Positions 36,381 to 45,783 are shown, counted from the first letter of the stretch. The stretch: DNA of 64,000 nucleotides from Sulfuritalea sp. (GCA_023700805.1 JAMPYF010000008.1:1-64000); one strand, 5' to 3'. A program made the numbers and translations. Notes: generated by a model not told the origin, from the letters alone.

Positions 36381-38390
36381 TCAATACCTGGTCGTCGAGA
36401 AGCGGCGCTCGGGACTGTCCGCCGCGACCCAGTTCTTTTCCCACCAGGCGTCGATCTGGCGCCGTGTCCATGGCGCGTGCACCAGCAGCGCATCGAGCGC
36501 GCCGGCCACTTCGGCGATGTTCTGCGGGCGCGCCGCCGGGTCCTTTTCCAGGCAGCGGCCGATCAGGGCATCGAGTTCCGCCGGCACCGCGAAGGGCGAA
36601 CAGTCCGATGCTAGCCGCGGCTCTTCGTGCAGCACGTGATAAGTCAGGTCGTGCTCGGTCTCGGTTTCGAACAGGCGCCGGCCCGTGAGCAGGTGGAAGC
36701 CGACCGCGCCAAGCGCGTAGATGTCGGCGCGCGCATCGGCGTCGGCCGGGTTGCGGATGCGTTCCGGCGACATGTAGAGCGGCGTGCCGAGGATGCGCAT
36801 GGAGCCGGTCAGGTCGCGCGTGGCAACGCCCGAAACCTGCTTGACCAGGCCGAAGTCGAGTACCTTGACCACGTCGCGCTCGCCCGATATTTCGCACAGC
36901 ATGATGTTCTGCGGCTTGATGTCGCGATGCACCAATCCGCAGGAATGCGCCTCCCACAGCGAGGCGCAGGCCTGGCGCAGGATGTAGGCGGTGCGCGCCG
37001 GCGGCACGGGGCCGTAGCGCTCGACCAGGTCGGCCAGCGACAGGCCCTCCAGGTATTCCATGGCGTAATAGAAGAGGCCGTTCGGCCCCCTGCCGTACTC
37101 GTAGATCGTGATCGTGTTGGGGTGGCGCAGCAGGCTGGTGGACTGCACCTCGCGCTCGAAACGCGCGATCCATTCGTCGGAGGACGCCTGCGGCTTGAGC
37201 ACCTTGAGCGCCACCGGGCGCTTGAGCAGGCGGTGCTCGGCAAGGTAGACATTGCTGATGGCGCCGGCGCCGATCTGGCGTATCACCCGGTAGGGACCGA
37301 TCTGCTGCCCCGGTTTGCGGCGCAGCAGGCGATCGAGGGTCTCGGCCGGGAGGAAGACGGACAGCCACACCAGCAGGATCATGGCCAGCAGGACCATGAA
37401 GGCGATCTGCAGATAGCGCAGCGGCGCGTAGGCCTCGGCGGCATGCATTTCCACGGCCACGCCGAGATCGAGTTCACTCAACCAGCGCCAGGCGCCGATC
37501 ACCTCGCGGTCGAGATAGCCGACGTAGGGGTCCAGCAGCACGCCGGCGCGCTGCGATTCCTCGCCGAGGCGCGCCGCGATGGCCGTCGCCGCCAGCCGCG
37601 TCAGCCGCGCCGTGTCGTCCTGGGCGACCAGGAGGCGCAGCGGCGCGATGCCCTTGCTCGCCCCGGCAACGAGACCGCGGCTGCGCAGCTCCTCGATGTG
37701 GCGGCTTTCCGAAACCAGCCAGCCATCGGCGTCGAAGGCAAAGGACTCGCCGCTGCTGCCGGGACGGGCCGCCTTGAACAAGTCGGCGAAGCCGGCTGCT
37801 GCCGGCGAACCCAGGGCCAGCAGGGCGAGCACCTTGCCCCTGGCGTCGCGCACCGGCGCCGCGATCCAGACGCTGCCCAGCTGCAGGGGATTGATGCCCA
37901 TGGCGCCGCCGCGATAAGGACGGATGAATATGGAACGCCCGGCCAGGGCCGGGGCGAGGTTGGCGAAGAAATCCGGGGTCACGGTCTGGCCGATGCGCGC
38001 CGCGTCGCTCGAAGCGAGAACATTTCCCTTGCCGTCGATCACATGCGCGGCGGTGATGCCGATGCCTCCGGCGGCCTGCAGTACGCGTTCGATGATGCGG
38101 CCCCCCTCCTCGCCGCCGGCGCCGTGGCGGATCAGCCGGCCGACCGTTGCGCTCAGTTCCGCGTCGGCCGCCAGTTGCTCCGCTTCATGCCGCCCCTCGG
38201 CGATCCATTGCTCCAGCGCCTCGATTTGCGTGTTGAGCAGCGTCACCATCGAGGTGGCGCGCAGTTCGCGCAGCGAATCGCCGACCCCGCGATAGGCCCA
38301 GATGCCCACGCCGAGGAGGGCGGCAAGCAGCAGCAGGGCAAGCCGTGGCCGGTCGATGGAAAGCTTCACGGCTGCCAGCCTAACGCGCAT
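36381..38390 (-). CDS. Membrane Ser/Thr protein kinase with extracytoplasmic sensor
   Basis: A 669-residue protein from ATG 38388-38390. A transmembrane helix (LALLLLAALLGVGIWAY, about 16-33) is followed by a Cache-type extracytoplasmic sensor of roughly 300 residues, a second helix (LQIAFMVLLAMILLVWLSVF) and a C-terminal Hanks-type kinase. Kinase motifs: glycine loop IGAGAISNVYLAEH, catalytic Lys in VALKVLK, HRDIKPQNIML, DFGLV and GTPLYMSPERI. The order sensor-membrane-kinase is the reverse of PknB-like proteins and resembles a chemoreceptor or histidine kinase with a Ser/Thr kinase output. A longer frame starts at 38501 but lacks family support. It is downstream of a GGDEF gene. Confidence 0.9.
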   Translation of the reverse strand: MRVRLAAVKLSIDRPRLALLLLAALLGVGIWAYRGVGDSLRELRATSMVTLLNTQIEALEQWIAEGRHEAEQLAADAELSATVGRLIRHGAGGEEGGRIIERVLQAAGGIGITAAHVIDGKGNVLASSDAARIGQTVTPDFFANLAPALAGRSIFIRPYRGGAMGINPLQLGSVWIAAPVRDARGKVLALLALGSPAAAGFADLFKAARPGSSGESFAFDADGWLVSESRHIEELRSRGLVAGASKGIAPLRLLVAQDDTARLTRLAATAIAARLGEESQRAGVLLDPYVGYLDREVIGAWRWLSELDLGVAVEMHAAEAYAPLRYLQIAFMVLLAMILLVWLSVFLPAETLDRLLRRKPGQQIGPYRVIRQIGAGAISNVYLAEHRLLKRPVALKVLKPQASSDEWIARFEREVQSTSLLRHPNTITIYEYGRGPNGLFYYAMEYLEGLSLADLVERYGPVPPARTAYILRQACASLWEAHSCGLVHRDIKPQNIMLCEISGERDVVKVLDFGLVKQVSGVATRDLTGSMRILGTPLYMSPERIRNPADADARADIYALGAVGFHLLTGRRLFETETEHDLTYHVLHEEPRLASDCSPFAVPAELDALIGRCLEKDPAARPQNIAEVAGALDALLVHAPWTRRQIDAWWEKNWVAADSPERRFSTTRY

Positions 38391-38662
38391 GGCTTCGACA
38401 ATCCACCCCGCGTCATGAAATCTCGTGCCATCGATGAGCCCCAGGCTGGAAAATGGGCCCGCCCCTCCCATCCGCTGCGCGGCCCACGGCTGGCTTTGCA
38501 CAGCCAGCCGGCTGCGGCGGCGCGACGCATGCGTCGCGAATTCCCGCCTCGCCCCCTCGCGGGGAGGCTACTGATTGGCCCGCTGCGCTCGAACCTGACA
38601 CAGCGCGCCTGGCGATGTATTTCACGCTGAACCCATCCGCCGCCGCCGCGGGTCGTCCACGT
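38391..38662. other. 272-bp gap carrying structured repeat A
   Basis: Between the Ser/Thr kinase start and the diguanylate cyclase stop, both minus strand. Most of it is occupied by the two-hairpin repeat at 38481-38572. No separate gene is supported. Confidence 0.6.
38481..38572 (+). repeat. Structured two-hairpin intergenic repeat, copy A
   Basis: Hairpin 1 is CGGCTGGCT / loop TTGCAC / AGCCAGCCG (38487-38510). A 10-nt spacer follows, then hairpin 2, a perfect palindrome CGCGACGCATGCGTCGCG (38521-38538), then a C-rich stretch ending in CCCCTCGCGGGG. Copy B at 56141-56225 has the same order, loop and spacing but different stem sequences that still pair. Confidence 0.75.
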
Positions 38663-40114
38663 CTAGGCGGAGGGTGCGACGCAGACGCGGTTGCGGCCGC
38701 CGTGCTTTGCCTGGTAGAGCGCGCCGTCGGCGCGATTGACCGCCTGGTCGGTGGTCTCGACGCCGTCGAACTCGCTGACGCCGATGCTGACGCTGACGCC
38801 CTCATGCTGCCCGGCGAGCCGCGCCCGGGCCACGGCCTGGCGCAGATTCTCGGCAATGCGCGTGGCCTCCGCAAGGTTGCAGCCCTGCAGCACCAGCAGG
38901 AATTCCTCGCCGCCCCAGCGCACCGCGATGTCGGATTCGCGCAGGCCTTGCCGCAGGATGCCGGCGACCCCTGCCAGGACCTCGTCGCCGGCGAGATGTC
39001 CGTGCCGGTCATTGACCTGCTTGAAGTGGTCGAGATCCACCAGCAGCATGCTGATCGGCCGCGGCGCGCGCCGGTAGGCCGCCATCAGCTTGTCCACCAG
39101 GATGATGAAAGCATGGCGGTTGAGCAGGCCGGTGAGCTTGTCGGTCGAGGCCATTTCCTCGATGCGGTGCTGGTAGCGCGACAGCGCCAGGTGGGTCAGC
39201 AGCACCACCACCAGCGTCACCGCCAGGCTGATGGCGAGATTGACGTAGAGCGTGCGGCGGATGCCGGCCAGCGCCACTTCCTCGTTCTGCTCGACGAACA
39301 GGTACCACTTCAGTTCCGGCAGGTAATTGACGTTGAGGATGTGGTTGTCGCCCCCGGCCTGGTACTGGTAACTGCCGCTCTTCTCCGTGAGGATGCGCTC
39401 CACCAGCGGCCCCAGGCCCTCGGCGGCGCGCAGGTCGGCGGCGCGATCGAGCTGGTTGCCGAAGACCACCACCCTGCCCCCGGCATCGACGAAGTAGATC
39501 GTGCGCTGGAAGCGCTGCTGGTACTCGGCGATCAGGCGCCGCACCGCGTCCACGGTGAGCCCGATGCCGGTGGCGCCGATGTAGTTGCCATCGAAGTCGA
39601 ACACGCGGTAGTTGATGAATATGGTCAGCGCATCGCGATTGGCGAGATCGGGATCGACGTTGATCTCATAGGCTTCCTTCATGTCGCGCACGCGGTAGTA
39701 CCACGCATCGCGCGGCTCGTTGGGCGCCACGCGCTTGAGCATGCCCTCGCCGGTGTAGTAGATCGCGCTCTTCTCCGAAACGAAAAAACTGCTGAAGGCG
39801 CCGTAGCGCTGCTTCACTTCGCTCAGGTAGCGCGCCATCTCGCCGACCCCGACCTCGCCCCTGAGTACCCAGTCGCGCAGGAAGGTGTCACTGGCCATGG
39901 TCGATGAAATCAATACCGGCCGCACCAGGTCCTTCTGGATTTCGGAGTAGATGTTGCTCGACGTCAGCGGCAGATCCTGTCCGATGATGGCATCGCGAAT
40001 CGCCCGCTTCGATACCTGGTAGCCCAGCAACGTGGTGGCGAAGAAGCCTGTCGTCAGCAGCAGGCTCAGCAGCAGCAGCAGGCCGCGGCGATCGAAGATT
40101 TTCTGATATCCCAT
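38663..40114 (-). CDS. Membrane diguanylate cyclase with extracytoplasmic Cache sensor
   Basis: A 483-residue protein: N-terminal transmembrane helix (LLLLLSLLLTTGFFATTLLG), a double-Cache-like sensor (about 40-290) with GATGIGLTVDAVRR, a second helix (LAISLAVTLVVVLLTHLAL) and a GGDEF domain. The active site GGEEF is at 401-405 with an RESD inhibitory-site motif just before it. It probably makes cyclic-di-GMP in response to a periplasmic ligand. It lies between a histidine kinase (upstream, 68 bp) and the Ser/Thr kinase (downstream), all on the minus strand. Confidence 0.93.
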   Translation of the reverse strand: MGYQKIFDRRGLLLLLSLLLTTGFFATTLLGYQVSKRAIRDAIIGQDLPLTSSNIYSEIQKDLVRPVLISSTMASDTFLRDWVLRGEVGVGEMARYLSEVKQRYGAFSSFFVSEKSAIYYTGEGMLKRVAPNEPRDAWYYRVRDMKEAYEINVDPDLANRDALTIFINYRVFDFDGNYIGATGIGLTVDAVRRLIAEYQQRFQRTIYFVDAGGRVVVFGNQLDRAADLRAAEGLGPLVERILTEKSGSYQYQAGGDNHILNVNYLPELKWYLFVEQNEEVALAGIRRTLYVNLAISLAVTLVVVLLTHLALSRYQHRIEEMASTDKLTGLLNRHAFIILVDKLMAAYRRAPRPISMLLVDLDHFKQVNDRHGHLAGDEVLAGVAGILRQGLRESDIAVRWGGEEFLLVLQGCNLAEATRIAENLRQAVARARLAGQHEGVSVSIGVSEFDGVETTDQAVNRADGALYQAKHGGRNRVCVAPSA

Positions 40115-40182
40115 GATGATCGATTTTACCGGATCGCCTGCGGCGGCAGGAAGCAGCCGCCGCCCGATGCCGCACGCCGCGC

Positions 40183-41721
40183 TCAGGCGGCAGCGTCGTC
40201 GCAGGCCTGGTGGGCCGGCAGGGCGAAGCCGAAACAGGCCCCGGCGTCCGGCTTGCCCTCGGCCCAGACGCGGCCGCCGTGCATGGCGACGAAACGCTTG
40301 ACGATGGCCAGGCCGATCCCGCTGCCCTCGAATTTGCCGGCCTCATGCAGGCGCTGGAAGGGCACGAAGATTTTCGCGACCTGGGCCTGATCGAAGCCGG
40401 CGCCATTGTCGCGCACATGATAGAGAAGCTCGTCCGCGGCAGTCTCGCCGCCGACCTCGATCACCGCCGGCGCGCGGCCGCGCGTGAACTTCAGGGCATT
40501 GGCGAGCAGGTTCTGCCAGACCTGACGGATGGCCGCGATGTCGCCGCTGGCGCGCGGCAGTTCGCCCAGGCGCAATTCCACCTGACGGTCCTCGCGCTGC
40601 GGTTCCAGTCCCTGCCAGACTTCGCGCACCAGCGCGTTCATGTCGATCGGCAGGATCGTCATCTCCTGGCGGCCGGCGCGGGAGAAATTCAGGATGTCGC
40701 CGATCAGCCGCCCCATCTTGTTGGCGTTGTCGCCGACCACCCGCAGCAGGCGCCGTCCCTCATCGTCCAGGCGCGGCGCGTAGTCCTCGGCGAGGATCCC
40801 GGCAAAGCCGTCGATGGCGCGCAGCGGCGCGCGCAGGTCGTGCGAGACCGAGTAGCTGAAACTTTCGAGGTCGGCATTGGCGACCTCGAGTTGCGCCGTG
40901 CGCTGCCGCACCCGCGCCTCGAGTTCCTCGTTGAGATTGCGTATTTCGTCGTGGGCCTGGCGAATCTGCTCCAGCGCGGCCTCCCGCTCACGCACCGCAG
41001 CCTCCAGTTCGCGGTTCATGGCTTCCAGGCTGGCCTGGCGCTGCATGAGCTTTTGCCGCATCTGGTCGAGATTTCCGGCCAGACCGTGAATCTCGTCGTC
41101 GCCCGCCGACAGCCGGCTCACCGGCAGCGTCAGCGGCTGCGCCAGATCCCCCGCGGCAAGCCGGCGGGCCTGGCCGGCGATGCGCTCCAGCGGCTGGGTG
41201 ATCATGCGCCGCACCAGCAGGAAAATCAGGGCGGCGACCAGCGCCGTCTTCAGCGCGTTGAGCAGCAGCACGAACCACAGACGTTCCCAGGTGCGCCGGA
41301 TCGGTCCGTCGAGCGAGGCGCCGACCTCCAGATGACCGATGTCGAGCAGCTGGCCACGGTACTCGTAGGTCAGCGGAAACTGCCGGATCAGTTCGGCGGA
41401 AGCGGGGCGCTTGCCGCTGCTGGCGAAACGCTTGCCGTCGACGCGGACTTCGGCGAACTCGAAATCCGGCAAACGGTTGATGCCTTCGAGCAAAGTGTCC
41501 AGGCGCGCGGGATCGACCACCCAGACGTTCTGCACGATGCTGGGCAGATAGGCTTCCTCGACCTGGCTGAAACGATCATGGATGTAGCCGACGTCGCGCT
41601 TGAATTCCAGGTAGAGCTGGGCCGCGGTGATCAGCAGGGCAATCACCGAACTGGCGAAGACGATCAGGAAAGCCAGCCGGCGCGCCAGCAGCTGCCCACT
41701 CCAGAAACGGTCCGGAATCAT
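40183..41721 (-). CDS. Membrane sensor histidine kinase
   Basis: A 512-residue kinase from ATG 41719-41721. Two transmembrane helices (LAFLIVFASSVIALLITAA and LWFVLLLNALKTALVAALIFLLV) flank a small periplasmic domain. HAMP, a long coiled coil, HisKA (SYSVSHDLRAPLRAIDGF, His294) and the ATPase domain (NLLANALKFTRG, DNGAGF, GSGIGLAIV) follow. It starts 7 bp after a periplasmic binding-protein gene, so the pair probably forms one sensory unit in which the binding protein presents a ligand. No response regulator gene is adjacent; the neighbouring diguanylate cyclase has no receiver domain. Confidence 0.92.
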   Translation of the reverse strand: MIPDRFWSGQLLARRLAFLIVFASSVIALLITAAQLYLEFKRDVGYIHDRFSQVEEAYLPSIVQNVWVVDPARLDTLLEGINRLPDFEFAEVRVDGKRFASSGKRPASAELIRQFPLTYEYRGQLLDIGHLEVGASLDGPIRRTWERLWFVLLLNALKTALVAALIFLLVRRMITQPLERIAGQARRLAAGDLAQPLTLPVSRLSAGDDEIHGLAGNLDQMRQKLMQRQASLEAMNRELEAAVREREAALEQIRQAHDEIRNLNEELEARVRQRTAQLEVANADLESFSYSVSHDLRAPLRAIDGFAGILAEDYAPRLDDEGRRLLRVVGDNANKMGRLIGDILNFSRAGRQEMTILPIDMNALVREVWQGLEPQREDRQVELRLGELPRASGDIAAIRQVWQNLLANALKFTRGRAPAVIEVGGETAADELLYHVRDNGAGFDQAQVAKIFVPFQRLHEAGKFEGSGIGLAIVKRFVAMHGGRVWAEGKPDAGACFGFALPAHQACDDAAA

Positions 41722-41728
41722 CGGCGCC

Positions 41729-42448
41729 TCAGAGCCGCGGCAGGGTCTGTTCGTGAATCCGCCGGTAGCTGCCGTCGGCCTTGGCCGCGCGCAGCGCCTC
41801 GGCAACGCGCCCGAGCAGATGCGCATGCTTCTTGTGCAGGTACATGTACATCTCGGTCGTCACCAGCGGCGGCAGCAGCAGCCGGGCCGGTATCCTGCGT
41901 TCGCGGACCAGCCAGTTGCCCTGCCAGCGCTCGAACAGCACGACGTCGGCGCGGTCCTTGTCGAGCAGGGTGAACAACTGGTTCGCATCCTGCACCAGCG
42001 TGACAGCCGGCGCGGAACGCAGCGGCACCTCGAACACCTTCCAGCCGATGATGTAGCCGACCTGGAAAGGCTTCAGGCTGTCGAAGCCGGTGGTCTTGAA
42101 ATCGTGGCGGATCGAGTAGGCGACGAATTCGTTGTCGATGATCTTTTCCTCGACCCGCAGCAGGTTCGGGTAGATCGCCTCCAGGCCCTTGATGCGCATC
42201 GCCATGCCGTCATCGACGCCGTTGTTGGCGTTGATCATCGCCCGCTCCGAAGCCGCGTAGCCGACCGCCTCGGCCTCGATCCCGACGCGGCGGAAGATCT
42301 CGGGCACCAGCAGGTCGAGGAAGCCCTTGCGGTCGGCCTGGATGTAGGGTGCGCCGACGCCGGTGTTGATGCGCAGCGCTTCGGCGGCGGACGGCGACGA
42401 CGCCAGCAGCGCAAGCGCGGCAATGCAGATGGGCGAAATTTTCATCAT
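41729..42448 (-). CDS. Family 3 periplasmic solute-binding protein, probably sensory
   Basis: A 239-residue exported protein with signal peptide MMKISPICIAALALLASSPS (cleavage near AEA). The mature part follows the amino-acid-binding SBP_bac_3 pattern: GAPYIQADRKGFLDLLVPEIFRRVGIEAE, then the hinge-crossing VGYIIGWKVFEVPLR and VQDANQLFTLLDKDRADVVLFE. No ABC permease or ATPase is nearby; a histidine kinase follows 7 bp later, so a sensing rather than transport role is inferred. Two adjacent ATGs (42446-42448, 42443-42445) could start it. Confidence 0.85.
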   Translation of the reverse strand: MMKISPICIAALALLASSPSAAEALRINTGVGAPYIQADRKGFLDLLVPEIFRRVGIEAEAVGYAASERAMINANNGVDDGMAMRIKGLEAIYPNLLRVEEKIIDNEFVAYSIRHDFKTTGFDSLKPFQVGYIIGWKVFEVPLRSAPAVTLVQDANQLFTLLDKDRADVVLFERWQGNWLVRERRIPARLLLPPLVTTEMYMYLHKKHAHLLGRVAEALRAAKADGSYRRIHEQTLPRL

Positions 42449-42520
42449 GGCTGAACGGCTTCGGTGCGCGGATTTCCCTGATCGCCTGGCGCCAGAGCGA
42501 CGCATGCCAAAATTTTAGGG

Positions 42521-42542
42521 GCCGCGGCGCGGCAAACTCTTG
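42521..42542 (+). repeat. Degenerate dispersed repeat copy (short)
   Basis: GCCGCGGCGCGGCAAACTCTTG resembles the 25-nt repeat with a 3-4 base deletion in the middle. It lies between the binding-protein gene and cusA. Confidence 0.4.
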
Positions 42543-42564
42543 TCGAAGGTCAACCTCGCGGGAT

Positions 42565-45500
42565 TCAAGCCTCCCGCCGCGATCGCAACTGCCACTCCTT
42601 GACCAGAGCATAGATGGCCGGGATCACCGCCAGGGTCAGCACGGTGGAGGAGATCATGCCGCCGACCATGGGCGCCGCGATGCGGCTCATGACTTCCGAA
42701 CCGGTCCCGCTGCCCCACATGATCGGCAGCAGGCCGGCCATGATCGCCACCACGGTCATCATCTTCGGCCGCACCCGTTCCACCGCGCCTTCCATGACGG
42801 CGGCGTACAAGTCGGCGCTGGCGGGACGGCGATTCTCGGCCGTGCAGCGCGCCTGGGCCGCCGCCCAGGCATGGTCGAGGTAGATCAGCATGACCACGCC
42901 GGTCTCGGCGGCGACGCCGGCCAGCGCGATGAAGCCGACCGCGACCGCGACCGAGAGGTTGTAGCCGAGCAGCCACATCAGCCAGACCCCGCCGACCAGG
43001 GCGAAGGGCACCGAGAGCATGACGATCAGGGTTTCGGTCAGGCGCCGGAAGTTGAGGTAGAGCAGCAGGAAGATGATCAGCAGCGTGACCGGGATGACGA
43101 CCTTCATTTTTGCGATGGCCCGCTCCATGTACTCGAACTGGCCGCTCCAGGTGACGTAATAGCCGGGCGGGAACTTGATCTGCGCCGCCACCGCCTGCTT
43201 CGCGTCGGCGACGTAGCCGCCGATGTCGCGCCCGCGGATGTCGACGAAGATGTAAGCGGAGAGCAGGGCGTTCTCGGTGCGTATGCCCGGCGCGCCCTTG
43301 GCGATTTCCACCTTCGCCACCTGGCCGATCGGGATCATGGCGCCGTCCATGGTCGGCACCAGCACCTCGCGCGCGATCTGCTGCGGATCGGCGCGCAGTT
43401 CGCGCGGATAGCGGACCTGCACGCCGAAGCGCTCGCGGCCTTCGACCGTGGTGGTCACCATCTCGCCGCCGAGAGCCGTGCCGATCACGTCCTGCAGGTC
43501 GCCGACCGCCAGCCCATAGCGGGCCAGTTGCTCGCGGTCGGGCGTGATGTCGAGGTAGAAGCCGCCGGTGATGCGTTCGGCGAAGGCCGAGGTGGTGCCC
43601 GGCACCTGCTTCACCACGGCCTCGATCTCCCTCGCCAGCTTTTCCATCTCGCCGAGGTCCTTGCCGAAGACCTTGATGCCGATCGGCGTGCGGATGCCGG
43701 TGGACAGCATGTCGATGCGCGCCTTGATCGGCATGGTCCAGGAGTTGGCGACGCCGGGGAACTGCAGGGCGCGATCCAGTTCGGCGATCAGCTTGTCGGT
43801 GCTCATGCCGGGCCGCCATTCGGACTCGGGCTTCAAGTTGATCACGGTCTCGAACATCTCGGTCGGTGCCGGGTCGGTCGCCGTGTTGGCGCGGCCGGCC
43901 TTGCCGTAGACCGAGGCGACTTCGGGGAAGCTCTTGATGATCTTGTTCTGCGTCTGCAGCAGTTCGGCGGCCTTGGTGATCGACATGCCGGGCAATGAAG
44001 TCGGCATGTAGAACAACGTGCCCTCGTTGAGCGTCGGCATGAACTCGGAACCGAGCCGGGATGCAGGATAGATCGAGGCGCCGAGCGCCAGCAGCGCCAG
44101 CGCGATGGTCAGCTTCTTCCAGCGCATGACCCAGGCGATGATCGGCCGATAGACCCAGATCAGGACGCGGTTCACCGGGTTCTTCGCTTCCGGCATGATC
44201 CTGCCGCGGATGAACAGCATCATCAGCACCGGCACCAGGGTCACCGACAACAGGGCCGCGCCGGCCATGGCGAAGGTCTTGGTGTAGGCCAGGGGCGAGA
44301 ACAGCCGGCCCTCCTGGGCTTCGAGCGTGAAAACTGGCAGGAAGGAGACCGTGATGATCAGGAGCGAAAAGAACAGCGCCGGCCCGACCTCCTTGCACGC
44401 GGCAATGATGGCTTCGGCGCGCTGCCTTGTTCCCTCCCCTTCAAGGGGAGGGTTAGGGTGGGGATGGGGTTGTGCCCCGCCCTCTTCCCCCATCCCCCTC
44501 CCAGCCTCCCCCTTGAAGGGGGAGGAGTGAAGCCGTTCGAGGTGCTTGTGCGCGTTCTCGATCATGACGATCGCGGCATCGATCATGGCGCCGATGGCGA
44601 TCGCGATGCCGCCCAGGCTCATCAGGTTGGAATTCATGCCCAGCAGGCGCATGGCGATGAAGGCGATCAGGATGCCGACCGGCAGCATCAGGATCGCGAC
44701 CAGGGCGCTCCTGACATGCAGCAGGAAGACGATGCAGACCAGGGCGACGATGATTGATTCCTCGGCCAGGGTGCGCTTCAGGGTGTCGATCGCGCGGTGT
44801 ATCAGTTCGGCGCGGTCATACACGGTCTCGACGCTGACGCCTGGCGGCAGGCCGGCGGAGACTTCGGCTAGCTTCTGCTTGATGTTGTGGATCACTTCCA
44901 GCGCGTTCTGGCCGTAGCGCGCCATGACGATGCCCGACACCACCTCGCCCTCGCCGTTGAGTTCGGTGATGCCGCGCCGCTCGTCGGGCGCCAGTTCGAC
45001 GCGGGCGATGTCGCGGATCAATACCGGCGTGCCTTTCTCGCTTTTCACCACCAGCAGTTCGAGATCGCTCCTGCCGCGCAGATAGCCCTTGCCGCGCACC
45101 ATGTACTCGGTCTCGGCCATTTCGACCACGCGGCCGCCGACGTCGCGGTTGGAGTCGCGGATCACCTGCGCCACCTTCATCAGCGGAATGCCGTAGGCGC
45201 GCAGTTTGACCGGATCGACCGTGACCTGGTAGGTCTGGACGAAACCGCCGATCGAGGCCACTTCGGCGACGCCCTGCGCCTTGGTCAGCTGGTAGCGCAG
45301 ATACCAGTCCTGGATGCTGCGCAGCTCGGCCAGGGTCTTGTCCTTCGCCAGCAGCGCGTACTGATAGACCCAGCCGACGCCCGTGGCGTCCGGCCCGATC
45401 TGCGGCGTGATGCCCTTGGGCATGCGCCCTGCCGCGAAGTTCAGGTATTCGAGAACCCGCGAACGCGCCCAGTAGATGTCGGTGCCGTCCTCGAAAATGA

Positions 45501-45783
45501 TGTAGACGAAGGAGGCGCCGAAGAAGGAAAAACCGCGCACCACTTTCGACTTCGGCACCGACAGCATCGCCGTGGTTAGCGGATAGGTGACCTGGTCCTC
45601 GACCACCTGCGGCGCCTGGCCGGGGTATTCCGTATAGACGATGACCTGCACGTCGGACAGATCGGGCAGTGCGTCGATCGGCGTGCGCAGCACGGCGTAG
45701 ATGCCGGCCAGCGTGACGAACAGCGTGGCGAGCAGGACGAGGAAGGCGTTCCGCGCCGACCAGCCGATCAGGGCATTCAGCAT
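42565..45783 (-). CDS. cusA: Copper/silver RND efflux permease CusA
   Basis: A 1072-residue heavy-metal RND proton antiporter that exports Cu(I)/Ag(I) through the CusCBA complex. It has twelve predicted transmembrane helices. Markers for the copper/silver type include KARIDMLSTGIRTPIGIKVFG, which carries the Met of the E. coli metal site, and GGIAIAIGAMIDAAIVMIENAHKHLE after helix 4. About 33 residues following this (near 418-451, HSSPFKGEAGRGMG then PHPHPNPPLEGEG) are encoded by a palindromic mobile-type element inserted in frame (44432-44525). The frame then resumes with ACKEVGPALFFSLLIITVSF. Last gene of the metal cluster; its start is 1 bp from the cusB stop. Confidence 0.93.
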   Translation of the reverse strand: MLNALIGWSARNAFLVLLATLFVTLAGIYAVLRTPIDALPDLSDVQVIVYTEYPGQAPQVVEDQVTYPLTTAMLSVPKSKVVRGFSFFGASFVYIIFEDGTDIYWARSRVLEYLNFAAGRMPKGITPQIGPDATGVGWVYQYALLAKDKTLAELRSIQDWYLRYQLTKAQGVAEVASIGGFVQTYQVTVDPVKLRAYGIPLMKVAQVIRDSNRDVGGRVVEMAETEYMVRGKGYLRGRSDLELLVVKSEKGTPVLIRDIARVELAPDERRGITELNGEGEVVSGIVMARYGQNALEVIHNIKQKLAEVSAGLPPGVSVETVYDRAELIHRAIDTLKRTLAEESIIVALVCIVFLLHVRSALVAILMLPVGILIAFIAMRLLGMNSNLMSLGGIAIAIGAMIDAAIVMIENAHKHLERLHSSPFKGEAGRGMGEEGGAQPHPHPNPPLEGEGTRQRAEAIIAACKEVGPALFFSLLIITVSFLPVFTLEAQEGRLFSPLAYTKTFAMAGAALLSVTLVPVLMMLFIRGRIMPEAKNPVNRVLIWVYRPIIAWVMRWKKLTIALALLALGASIYPASRLGSEFMPTLNEGTLFYMPTSLPGMSITKAAELLQTQNKIIKSFPEVASVYGKAGRANTATDPAPTEMFETVINLKPESEWRPGMSTDKLIAELDRALQFPGVANSWTMPIKARIDMLSTGIRTPIGIKVFGKDLGEMEKLAREIEAVVKQVPGTTSAFAERITGGFYLDITPDREQLARYGLAVGDLQDVIGTALGGEMVTTTVEGRERFGVQVRYPRELRADPQQIAREVLVPTMDGAMIPIGQVAKVEIAKGAPGIRTENALLSAYIFVDIRGRDIGGYVADAKQAVAAQIKFPPGYYVTWSGQFEYMERAIAKMKVVIPVTLLIIFLLLYLNFRRLTETLIVMLSVPFALVGGVWLMWLLGYNLSVAVAVGFIALAGVAAETGVVMLIYLDHAWAAAQARCTAENRRPASADLYAAVMEGAVERVRPKMMTVVAIMAGLLPIMWGSGTGSEVMSRIAAPMVGGMISSTVLTLAVIPAIYALVKEWQLRSRREA
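44432..44525. mobile_element. Palindromic miniature element inserted in frame in cusA
   Basis: About 94 bp. Each end is itself a palindrome (CCTCCCCTTCAAGGGGAGG at left, CCTCCCCCTTGAAGGGGGAGG less one base at right). The two ends form an imperfect inverted repeat of about 37 bp: left end continues GTTAGGGTGGGGATGGGG, right end is preceded by CCCCATCCCCCTCCCAG. The translated peptide PHPNPPLEGEG is a familiar product of this repeat class in proteobacterial genomes. No transposase is encoded, so it would need help in trans. The insertion keeps the cusA frame. Confidence 0.85.

Noticed and set aside
38391-38501. A 37-residue extension of the Ser/Thr kinase
   Set aside because: It is translated from the structured intergenic repeat and lies before the expected membrane helix.
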